A DNA stretch of 64,000 bases, from the NCBI GenBank assembly GCA_051891855.1, contig JBJFFP010000048.1, positions 31,401 through 95,400 of the forward strand, in the 5' to 3' direction. The notes under the pieces are model-generated. The model saw only the letters and a program-made list of their open reading frames with translations. It was not told where the DNA came from and made no database searches. A program made the position numbers and the translations under genes. The number at the start of each line of letters is the position of its first letter. The first letter of the stretch is position 1. The stretch comes from SFDP01 sp051891855 (GTDB taxonomy: Bacteria; Bacillota; Clostridia; Lachnospirales; Lachnospiraceae). This document shows positions 28,472 through 37,300 of the stretch, piece by piece.

Positions 28472-29680
28472 CTATAAGTTCTTTTCCAGTTCTGCCCGAA
28501 TTGCCTTAATAAAGTCTTCACTGTTCAATACCTGAACATCCTTTAAGGAGGTGATTAGGGCTAAATCCTTTGTCATCTTCCCCTGTTCAATAGTGCTGAG
28601 TGTGGCCCTTTCCAGCTTATCTGCAAAATCCTCTAACGCAGGGTTGCCATCCAGCTCACCTCTTTTTCTCAAGGCGCCGGTCCAGGCAAAAATCGTTGCC
28701 ACGGAGTTAGTGGAGGTTTCCTCCCCTTTCAAATGCTTATAATAATGGCGCTGTACGGTTCCGTGAGCCGCTTCATATTCATAAACTCCTGCAGGGGAAA
28801 CCAGTACCGAAGTCATCATGGCTAAAGAGCCAAAGGCTGAGGATACCATATCACTCATTACGTCGCCGTCATAATTCTTGCAGGCCCAGATAAAACCTCC
28901 CTTAGCCTTCATGACGCGGGCTACGGCATCATCAATCAGGGTATAAAAATATTCCAGTCCCAGCTTTTCAAAGCTGCTCTTATATTCCTGCTCATAGATT
29001 TCCTGAAAAATATCCTTAAAGGTATGGTCATACTTCTTTGAAATGGTGTCCTTAGTGGCAAACCATAAGTCCTGCTTCGTATCAATAGCATAGCTGAAGC
29101 AGGCTCTGGCAAAGCTTTGGATGGATTCTTCCGTATTATGCATACCCTGGATAATTCCCGCACCCTTAAACCGGTGGATCACTTCCCGGGTCACGGTTCC
29201 GTCAGCTGCAGTAAATACCAGCTCTGCCACACCCTCTCCGGGCACCTTTATCTCTGCATTCTTATAGACATCACCATAGGCATGTCTTGCCAGAGTAATG
29301 GGTTTTTCCCAGTTTCTGACACAGGGCTCGATTCCCTTTACCACAATGGGAGTTCTAAACACGGTTCCATCCAGAAGGGCTCTTATGGTTCCGTTAGGGC
29401 TCTTCCACATTTCCTTTAACTTATATTCGGTCATTCTCGCCGCATTGGGAGTAATGGTTGCACATTTTACTGCCACTTTATATTTCAGTGTTGCCTTGGC
29501 AGAATCCACTGTAACCTGATCGTTGGTCTCATTCCGATACTCAAGACCCAAATCGTAATATTCTGTCTTTAAATCGATAAAGGGGAGAAGTAATTCATCC
29601 TTAATCATGGCCCAGAGTATTCTGGTCATTTCATCTCCGTCCATCTCAACCAAGGGGGTAGTCATCTTAATTTTATCCAT
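28472..29680 (-). CDS. icd: NADP+-dependent isocitrate dehydrogenase (eukaryotic-type)
   Basis: 402 residues from the ATG at 29680, five bases after GGAGG; an in-frame ATG at 29692 contains that site and is rejected. Conserved features include VEMDGDEMTRILW, TITPNAARM, SPNGTIRALLDGTVFR, the KNYDGDVMSD segment and YEAAHGTVQRHY, all typical of the IDH subfamily shared with eukaryotic IDH1/2. It converts isocitrate to 2-oxoglutarate. Located after Re-citrate synthase and a GntR regulator, it probably serves glutamate synthesis. No aconitase gene is in the window. Confidence 0.95.
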   Translation of the reverse strand: MDKIKMTTPLVEMDGDEMTRILWAMIKDELLLPFIDLKTEYYDLGLEYRNETNDQVTVDSAKATLKYKVAVKCATITPNAARMTEYKLKEMWKSPNGTIRALLDGTVFRTPIVVKGIEPCVRNWEKPITLARHAYGDVYKNAEIKVPGEGVAELVFTAADGTVTREVIHRFKGAGIIQGMHNTEESIQSFARACFSYAIDTKQDLWFATKDTISKKYDHTFKDIFQEIYEQEYKSSFEKLGLEYFYTLIDDAVARVMKAKGGFIWACKNYDGDVMSDMVSSAFGSLAMMTSVLVSPAGVYEYEAAHGTVQRHYYKHLKGEETSTNSVATIFAWTGALRKRGELDGNPALEDFADKLERATLSTIEQGKMTKDLALITSLKDVQVLNSEDFIKAIRAELEKNL

Positions 29681-29747
29681 AGAAGCCTCCATTCTTTTTC
29701 TCTTAACTATACTTTATCGTGAAACTGGATTTTTGGCAATATAATCC

Positions 29748-30443
29748 TTACTCATTTTCTGTCTCATAGGCTTCATAGAGTCCGTTTTTTACCATATTTT
29801 CATAAGCATTAAGAATATGCTCATTGGCTACTCTCTCAGCTTTATCCCCATCCTTTTCCTTAATTGCCTCAAGGATAAGCTTATGCTCCCTGTTGGACTG
29901 ACTGCTTCTTTTGTATTTTGAAAGGGTCTTTTTTCTCACTCTCAAGACATAACCGTGAAAATCCCTCAGCTGTCTCTCCAGCATTTTACTGCCGGAGGCC
30001 TCATATAAGATTTCATGAAACCGATTATCCAGCTCTGTAATCTGCTGAGTATGCCCCTTAGAAGTATGAAATTCAGAAAGATAAACGTTTTCCTCCAGTT
30101 CCTCCAGCTGTGACTGCGTAATGTTCATGGTAGCCCATTTTGCACACAGTCCTTCCAGAAGAGAGCGAATCATATAGATATCCTTTACATCCTTCACCGT
30201 GATTCCGGTAACATAGGCCCCCTTATTGGGGATGATGTGAATCAAGCCCTCCAGCTCCAGCTGACGGAAGGCTTCGCGAACAGGCGTTCTGCTGACTCCC
30301 AGCTCTTCTCCTATGGCTACCTCCTTCAGTTCCTCATTATCCTTATATTTTCCATTTAAAATATCCTCTCGTATTTTATGGAAAACTCTTCCCCGCAACG
30401 AAAATTTATCCGTTACCTCCTGTTTTACATCATAATTTCCCAT
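29748..30443 (-). CDS. GntR-family (FadR/FCD) transcriptional regulator
   Basis: 231 residues. An N-terminal winged helix (about 15-80, EVAIGEELGVSRTPVREAFRQLELEGLI) is followed by an all-helical FCD ligand domain (about 90-220) with the metal-site type residues in ELDNRFHEILYEASG. It sits between Re-citrate synthase (5-nt gap) and icd, so it most likely controls this operon; a perfect palindrome in the upstream promoter is the candidate operator. The effector, perhaps a tricarboxylate or 2-oxo acid, is unknown. Confidence 0.92.
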   Translation of the reverse strand: MGNYDVKQEVTDKFSLRGRVFHKIREDILNGKYKDNEELKEVAIGEELGVSRTPVREAFRQLELEGLIHIIPNKGAYVTGITVKDVKDIYMIRSLLEGLCAKWATMNITQSQLEELEENVYLSEFHTSKGHTQQITELDNRFHEILYEASGSKMLERQLRDFHGYVLRVRKKTLSKYKRSSQSNREHKLILEAIKEKDGDKAERVANEHILNAYENMVKNGLYEAYETENE

Positions 30444-30448
30444 TTTCT

Positions 30449-31867
30449 CTATGCCCCTAAAGTCATTCCCAGCTCACTGCAGTTTTTCTCAATACAGGAA
30501 ATCAGCTCCTCATCCGTCAGTACGGTGACGCGTCCGTCTGCGTACTCCTGATCCACCCATTCCTTTACCCGTTTTACCAGCTTAGAGCTTTTATCCACAC
30601 ACTTCTCATCCTTTAAGCGATAATAAGTATTGATCCAATGGGCAATTCCTGCCAGACCGGAGGTATTGCTTACAGCACAAAGCACCGGTCTGTTCAAATA
30701 CTTTTCCGTATCAAAAATATTATAAATCTCCTCGTTCTTCAACAGGCCGTCGGCATGAATACCTGCTCTGGTTACATTGAAATTCTTTCCCACAAAAGGC
30801 GTTCTGGAAGGAATCTTATAACCGATTTCCTTCTCATAATACTCTGCCAGCTGTGTAATCACCGTGGTATCCATACCATTTAAATGTCCCTTAAGCTGTG
30901 CATATTCAAATACCATGGCTTCAAGAGGTGTGTTCCCCGTTCTTTCCCCTATGCCAAAGAGAGAGGTATTTACGCCTGAGCAGCCGTAAAGCCAGGCTGT
31001 AGTAGAATTAACAACGGCTTTATAAAAATCGTTATGTCCATGCCATTCAATCAATTCATGGGGAACGCCTGCATGCTTATGCAGGGCATAAATAATTCCC
31101 GGAACACTTCTGGGAATTACCGCTCCCGGATAGTTTACGCCGTAGCCCATAGTATCACAGGCTCTGATCTTAATGGGAATTTTATATTCCTCCATCAGCT
31201 TCATCAGCTCCAGGCAGAAAGGAATAACATAGCCATAGATATCCGCTCTGGTAATATCCTCCAGATGGCATCTGGGGCTGATACCCTCATCCAGACAGTC
31301 CCGGATGATGCTGATGTAATGGTCCATAGCCTGTCTTCTGGTCATTTTCAGCTTCATGAAAATATGATAATCGGAGCAGCTTACCAAAATACCCGTCTCT
31401 TTCATTCCGATTTCCTTCACCAGCTTGAAATCCTCCTTGCTGGCACGAATCCAGCTGGTAACCTCCGGGAACTGATACCCTCGCTCCATACACTGATAAA
31501 CCGCATCCCTGTCCTTCTTACTGTATAAAAAAAACTCACTTGCCCGGATCATTCCGTTAGGCCCGCCCAGCTTATGTAGATAGTCAAAAATCGTCACAAT
31601 CTGCTCTGTGGTATAGGGCGCCCTGGACTGTTGCCCATCCCTGAAAGTGGTATCCGTAATCCAAATCTCTTCAGGCATATTATGGGGAACAATACGGTCA
31701 TTAAAGGGAATCTTTGGCACCTCAGAATAAGGAAACATATTCCGAAAAACATTCGGCTTTTGGATATCATCCAAAATATACATATGCTCTTCAATTTCAA
31801 GCAAATGATTATTGGGATTCATAAAAACCGGTCTATTAGTAAAAATATCTGTATGATCATTATTCAT
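30449..31867 (-). CDS. Probable Re-citrate synthase (HMGL/isopropylmalate-synthase-like)
   Basis: 472 residues from the ATG at 31867, preceded by GGAGG seven bases upstream; an upstream in-frame ATG at 31936 lies inside the promoter and is rejected. The TIM-barrel has ITDTTFRDGQQSRAPYT (metal/base motif) and IEWHGHNDFYKA (metal-binding HxH), with TRAGIHADGL and a LeuA-like helix region. Overall pattern is that of the clostridial Re-citrate synthase group, which joins acetyl-CoA and oxaloacetate with Re-face stereochemistry, rather than ordinary LeuA. The icd partner supports this; 2-isopropylmalate or homocitrate synthase are the alternatives. Confidence 0.78.
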   Translation of the reverse strand: MNNDHTDIFTNRPVFMNPNNHLLEIEEHMYILDDIQKPNVFRNMFPYSEVPKIPFNDRIVPHNMPEEIWITDTTFRDGQQSRAPYTTEQIVTIFDYLHKLGGPNGMIRASEFFLYSKKDRDAVYQCMERGYQFPEVTSWIRASKEDFKLVKEIGMKETGILVSCSDYHIFMKLKMTRRQAMDHYISIIRDCLDEGISPRCHLEDITRADIYGYVIPFCLELMKLMEEYKIPIKIRACDTMGYGVNYPGAVIPRSVPGIIYALHKHAGVPHELIEWHGHNDFYKAVVNSTTAWLYGCSGVNTSLFGIGERTGNTPLEAMVFEYAQLKGHLNGMDTTVITQLAEYYEKEIGYKIPSRTPFVGKNFNVTRAGIHADGLLKNEEIYNIFDTEKYLNRPVLCAVSNTSGLAGIAHWINTYYRLKDEKCVDKSSKLVKRVKEWVDQEYADGRVTVLTDEELISCIEKNCSELGMTLGA

Positions 31868-31925
31868 CACGCATCCTCCATCTGTATAATTTTGGGTATA
31901 AATAGACAAAAACACATCTCGTATA

Positions 31926-31954
31926 ATTGTATACAATCATACGGGATGTGTCAA
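31926..31954 (-). promoter_or_regulatory. Promoter of Re-citrate synthase operon with GntR operator on the -10
   Basis: TTGACA at 31949-31954, exactly 17 bp, then TACAAT at 31926-31931. A perfect 12-bp palindrome ATTGTATACAAT (31926-31937) covers the -10 box; its TTGTATACAA core is a frequent FadR/FCD-type GntR operator shape. The GntR gene is the second gene of this operon, so repressive autoregulation is inferred. Confidence 0.75.
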
Positions 31955-31977
31955 TAATAAATTCCTTTGTAGGTTTT

Positions 31978-32895
31978 TCAGTGATCTTTTAGCAGCTCCC
32001 CGATATTCAGCATTCCCCACCCCTGTTTACTCCAGGGTTCTCCTAAATCCAGGGCAGAATAACAGATTCTCTGTCTAAGCTCTTCTGCCGTAAGTCCCGG
32101 ATACTTTTCCAGTAAAAGGGCGGCAGCTCCCGATACCAGCGGTGCTGCAAAGGATGTACCGCTTTTGGGTTCATAAGCCTGCTCATACCTGTTATTTCTT
32201 CTTCTGCACTTTGCACTGGCTCCCATAATATTAGTTCCGGGAGCTACGATATCCGGCTTTTTTAATACAGACATACTGGGTCCTCTTCCAGAGTAACGGG
32301 AGCACAGGGTCATTCCGCCGCCATTATAATCACCATCGTGGCAGCCTACCGTCAATACATGCTTTCCCATACCTAAGGGAGAAATGGTTCCTGGCCTGGG
32401 TCCCTTATTTCCGGCAGCTACCACAATCAGGATTCCCGCCTTCCACACTTCCTCCAATGCCGTAAGAAGGGCCCGAATTTTTATCGGTTCCACATGCTCC
32501 TCAAAGCCCACGGAAATATTAAGCACGCGAATATCGAAATGCTGCTTCTTCTCCAGTACCCAGCTTAGGGCTTCTAGCATCTTCTTGGTATCTCCTCCAC
32601 CCTCTCTATCCAGTACCTTTCCTACTACCAGGTGGCAGCCCGGTGCAATTCCTCTGTATTTTCCTTCTGAAAGATAACCGCTTCCAGCTAAACAGCCGGC
32701 CACATGTGTCCCGTGACCGGCATCATCATAAGGCTTTTCTTTCTGCTGAACGAAATCCTTAAATGCAAGAATCCTTCCGTTAAAATCAGGATGAAGATAG
32801 ATTCCCGTATCTAAAATGGCAACGGTTATCCCCTCGCCGGTATAGGCTCCGGCAGTTTTCTTTTCACAACCAAGCTGTCTTCTGACTCGCAGCAT
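31978..32895 (-). CDS. Subtilisin-like serine protease (S8) without signal peptide
   Basis: 305 residues from the ATG at 32895, which has AGGAG six bases upstream; longer starts at 32961 and 32910 lack a good site. Catalytic triad motifs are in order: VAILDTGI (Asp), GHGTHVAG (His), AAGNKGPRPG (oxyanion Asn) and SGTSFAAPLVSGAAAL (Ser). No signal peptide or propeptide is seen, so it resembles intracellular subtilisins or a protease exported by another route. It follows the shorter LRR gene by 41 bp and may be co-transcribed with the sortase-LRR genes. Confidence 0.9.
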   Translation of the reverse strand: MLRVRRQLGCEKKTAGAYTGEGITVAILDTGIYLHPDFNGRILAFKDFVQQKEKPYDDAGHGTHVAGCLAGSGYLSEGKYRGIAPGCHLVVGKVLDREGGGDTKKMLEALSWVLEKKQHFDIRVLNISVGFEEHVEPIKIRALLTALEEVWKAGILIVVAAGNKGPRPGTISPLGMGKHVLTVGCHDGDYNGGGMTLCSRYSGRGPSMSVLKKPDIVAPGTNIMGASAKCRRRNNRYEQAYEPKSGTSFAAPLVSGAAALLLEKYPGLTAEELRQRICYSALDLGEPWSKQGWGMLNIGELLKDH

Positions 32896-32935
32896 CTTCT
32901 GCTCCTGCATTTTTTTCCAGAATATGCAAAACAGC

Positions 32936-34228
32936 TTAGTTGGTGCCTGTTGCCCCCTCATTTACCCTGAGAGAAGAATCCATAAGAATTACTGCTTTTT
33001 GTCCCACTACGATAGTCTGTCCTGCTACACCATCTTCCACATACTCAAGAGGATCGCTCTGTGGGATATAATCTACGTTACTGGGATGGTTTGCGGCACG
33101 ATTCGTTTCTGAAGAGACTGCCTCTGAGGAAGAAGCAGATGTTCCGGTCCCATTGCTGCCAAAGGTCTGTACAGGATTTTTATCCTTAGTGGTGACCTGT
33201 CCCTTACTGCCTACTACATATACCTTTCCTCCCTCGGTCTGTTGGGAAGAAGCTTCTGCCTCATTGCCGCTGACAGTATTCTCACTGACACTACTCTCAT
33301 CAGTATTTTCGATGTCCGAAACGATAACCGATGCAGCTTTTACAATCAGCTGACCACGATCAGCCTTTTTCCAGCCCTGATAGAACTCATAAGCTACGGT
33401 TCCCTGCTTGGCGTTGATAATCAGTCGGGAACAGCCGTCAAAGGCTGTATAATGGATATGGGAAACAGAAGAAGGAATCTCTACCTCTTCTAAGAGGATG
33501 CAGTTTTCAAATGCCTTACTATCTATGCTTCTTACGGAGTAGGGAATAGAAACTGTGGTAAGAGCCTGACAATTTGAAAAAGCATAGCCGGAAATTTCCC
33601 GTAAAGAAGAGCTTAAATTTACCTCCTTTAAGGAATCATTTCCCCAGAAGGCGTAATCCATTACTTTCGTTACCGTTGAAGGCATATCAAATTCCGTCTT
33701 TTTACTGCCTCCGAAATAACTGTAAAGTACAGTTTTATCTTTACTATATAAACAATTATCAGCAACCGTAAAATAAGGATTATCCTTATCTACAGAAACT
33801 GAAGTAAGACTGTCACAGCCCGCAAAGGCTCCTGAACCGATTTTTTTCACATTTTTCCCAATGGAAACTCGTTTTAATGCATGGTTATTACTGAAAACAC
33901 CATTTCCTATACTTTCCACCGTGTCAGCCAGGGAAACTGTCGTAAGTGCTGTACAGTCACGAAAGGCACCATATTCAATCTCCTTAACATTCTTTCCTAT
34001 ACGTACTGACGTTATGTAAGTGTTTTCTGCAAAGGCTTCTGCCCCAATCTTCTTCACTTCATCAGGAACAGAAACGTTGGAAGCTGTCCCGGTATATTTA
34101 ATCAGTGTTCCTCTGCTTACCTGAAAATCGTTAGTATCTGCCGCACTGCTTTTATAAGTGGGAATCAGAAACAGCAGGCATATTGCAGCTAAAGACAGCA
34201 ACAGGGTTATCCTCCGTAATTTTCTCAT
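32936..34228 (-). CDS. Secreted BspA-type leucine-rich repeat protein without anchor
   Basis: 430 residues. Signal peptide about 5-30 (ITLLLSLAAICLLFLIPTY). About nine LRR_5 (Treponema/BspA-type) repeats, for example IGAEAFAENTYITSVRIG, IGSGAFAGCDSLTSVSV and ISGYAFSNCQALTTVSIP, span about 45-285. The C-terminal part (about 290-430) is low complexity, Ser/Thr/Glu-rich, with a short hydrophobic QTIVVGQKAVILMDSS segment, and no PKTG/LPxTG signal. It is probably secreted. Family members bind host or bacterial surface partners; the ligand is unknown here. Confidence 0.87.
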   Translation of the reverse strand: MRKLRRITLLLSLAAICLLFLIPTYKSSAADTNDFQVSRGTLIKYTGTASNVSVPDEVKKIGAEAFAENTYITSVRIGKNVKEIEYGAFRDCTALTTVSLADTVESIGNGVFSNNHALKRVSIGKNVKKIGSGAFAGCDSLTSVSVDKDNPYFTVADNCLYSKDKTVLYSYFGGSKKTEFDMPSTVTKVMDYAFWGNDSLKEVNLSSSLREISGYAFSNCQALTTVSIPYSVRSIDSKAFENCILLEEVEIPSSVSHIHYTAFDGCSRLIINAKQGTVAYEFYQGWKKADRGQLIVKAASVIVSDIENTDESSVSENTVSGNEAEASSQQTEGGKVYVVGSKGQVTTKDKNPVQTFGSNGTGTSASSSEAVSSETNRAANHPSNVDYIPQSDPLEYVEDGVAGQTIVVGQKAVILMDSSLRVNEGATGTN

Positions 34229-34261
34229 CCTTATCTCCTTTCCGGACTTTTTCCTATATTA

Positions 34262-34293
34262 TTTTCCGGCGGGCTAAGCAGCCCGCCGGAAAA
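34262..34293 (-). repeat. 14-bp perfect hairpin between the two LRR genes
   Basis: A perfect inverted repeat (34262-34275 with 34280-34293, GC-rich core CCGGCGGGCT) with a 4-base loop. It lies 16 bp after the stop of the 1648-residue gene. There is no T-tract after it on the minus strand (only TAATATAG), so it may be a weak terminator, attenuator or mRNA 3' stabiliser rather than a full stop. Confidence 0.7.
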
Positions 34294-34308
34294 GGAGTAA
34301 TTGTCAAT

Positions 34309-37300
34309 TTAAGACAACTTAGTCTTATATTTAGAGTCTCTCTTCAAGAAAAGCACCATGGAAATAGATGCAAGTCCGATACTTAAGAACCACTTGGGAT
34401 GAATACCGTCTCCTGTCTTGGGAGTCTGATCCAGAATATCACCTGCAACCAGATTACCGGTATCCACATAGACCACATAAGGTGAAAAATGGGTGGCCGT
34501 GAAGCTCATACAGGGAATACCGTTCATGGTAATAAATTTCACTCCCAGCTTATCCAAAGAACCGTTTACTATACCGGCAATCTTATTATTGCCTGCATAG
34601 CTTCTTAAGGCATCCGGAATGGGCATGGTAATATTCACCTTAAGCCCTGTTGTATCTGTAATTTTCGTTGTGCCTGTAGCATCATAAAGGCTGATGTCCA
34701 TAGCAGCAAACTTAATGGGTGTCATATCCCCATATTCTGCTTCCAAAGCTGCCAAAGCCGCCTCATCCGCTTCTGCACTCTGGGATATTTTTACCACAAA
34801 GCCATCAGAGGAACCGCTCACATAGGCAGAAGCCTGATCCGTATCGGAAATTCCCGGTCGGGTAATCACAATACTGGTTTTGTTGGTCGAAGATGCCCCC
34901 GTTGTGGAAGCACTGCCGGTACCGGTACTGCCGCCTGTAGCTGTATTGCTGTAAAGTGCCTCAACAGTAGCATTAGAGGCCGGCATAGTAATGGTTGTAG
35001 TGGAAGAAGTTGAGCTGGCAATGGTCAAACTGCTGGTGCTACTGCTCCATCTGGAAAACTGCTTTCCTGCCGGTGCTTCAACGGCAGAAATCGTTACTTT
35101 AGCACCTGCCGGATAGCTTCCGCTACCACTTCCGTATTTAACTTCCAGGGTATACTGTCCTGCATAGTTGGCAATAACCGTTGCATCTCCTGCAGGCATC
35201 ACTAGGGTTGTGGTTGCCTTAGTACTATCTTCAAAAATAACATTTGTATTAGAGCTGGTCCAGTTTGCAAAGGTGCTTCCTGCAGATGCTGCATTTGCTG
35301 CAATGCTCACTCTTGCCCCTGCCTTATACCTTCCGCTTCCCGTACCATTGGTTACGGTCAAAGTGTAAAGCTTATTACCATCCTTATCATAATCGGCAAT
35401 ACCATCGCCGTCGGTATCAACACCGCCATTTACATCAGTACCACCGGTGCCGTTTCCTCCAGTTCCGCCTCCAGTTCCGCCTCCGGTTCCGCCTCCGGTT
35501 CCGCCTCCGGTACCACCGTTCCCTCCGGTGCCGCCGGTTCCGTCAGAAGCATAAAGTGCCAAAACCACTAAATCCTTAGTAACATTCTTATATTCATCCG
35601 TACTCCAGCCTGTAAACTTCATACCGGCAACTTTGGGGATTTCGTCACCTTCAGGGGCATCTGCACGTTTGCCCTCTTCAACATAATCCACCTTAATAAT
35701 CGAACCGTCTACAGAGTTATAGAATGCAACCCTGAAGGTATCTTCAATGGGGATAACTGTGACGTTAGGAATCCCCATAGCTGCATTATAAGCAGCTGTA
35801 TCCTTATAAGTACGTACAATCGCTTTGTTACCTTTAAAGGCACTGGTTTTCAAATCAACTTCTCTTCCCAAAATAGTTACACGGATATTATCTGCTGTAT
35901 TTTCAAAGGCTCCCTCTTCAATAATACGAATATTACTGGGAAGAGTTACCTCAACTAATCCAGAATTATCCATAAAGCAGTTGGTTGGAATAGTTTTTAA
36001 TGTATTCGGTGTGCCAGATAAATCCACTGTCCCCAAATTATCGCAGCGCATAAAAGCTCCATCTGCAATTTCCACAACTTCCGATAAAGTCGGATCTGTT
36101 TCCACATTGACCACGCTGTCCCCTGCAGTACCTCTGGTAGCCAGACATTCAACAATCTTTTTCCCGGTTACTGCTTCACCGTCACTATTCTGCGTTATAT
36201 TTTCATATAAAACCTTATTATTACATATAAATTTAGGTGTCTCAGAAGAAATAGAATTTAAGCTGGTACATGCCAGGAAGGGTAATTCTCCTACATCTTC
36301 CATCGCTGCTCCCAGAGAAACCATTTGTAAATTCTCACAGCTATAGAATGCGCCACCACTCATGACGGGAATATCCGTTCCCAATCTATCTAAATCCTCC
36401 TGAGAAACAGTAGGCAGATACCTTACTGAATGCATGGTGATACTTCTGATATTATCGTCGCCACGCTCCTCTTTTTCCACAACGCTGCCATCTGTTAGTC
36501 CACCATTAAACAAGCCATAATTTTCATACTGGGTCTTGTATTTGTAAGTACCAGCATCACTAAAGTATGCCGCAACGCTATATCTGTTTGTAACTTCCTG
36601 TCCCTCGTTTACCGTTTGCCTGGATGTACTCTTTAAATATCCCCTTACATCAATGGAATCGATACCATCGGGAATATCCAAATATAATGTTGCATTGATC
36701 AAGGCCTCTTCTGCCGGTGTCAAGGGCTTTCCGCTCTCATATTTTTCCTTAAGATTGGTCTTGGTACCAATAGGATTACCGGAAGTATCCACATCATCTA
36801 CCATAACGTTTTTCAGGTCTTCATACTTAGGATAATCCACCAGGGTAGGAAAATTATTTCGGTTATCTAAAATAACGGTCAGGCATGTAGGATCCGGAGA
36901 TTTGTAGCAAATACGGATTCCTAAGGTTTTATCAACATAATTACCGGCATCCATTGAATAGGCAAAAGGCCCATAGACTTTATCTATAATACCGGTAATC
37001 GTCAGCTTATTGCTTCCAGTAGCCAAGGCATCTGTTCCAATATTCTTCAACGGAAAACTTGCCGCACCACCAGCCGGAGTTTTAAATTCAATCTCAACTA
37101 AAGTTTTGCAGCCTTCAAATGCCCTATCCTTTAATTGGGTTAAACCACTTCCTATTGTGGCTTTCGTTAAACTTGTACAGCCTTGAAAAGCTTCTTTTCC
37201 AATAAATTTGACACCATCCCCAATTTCCAGCATACTCATGTTTTTACAATCCATAAAAACCTGATCGCCAATTTCTACAATAGAATTACCAATAATTAAC

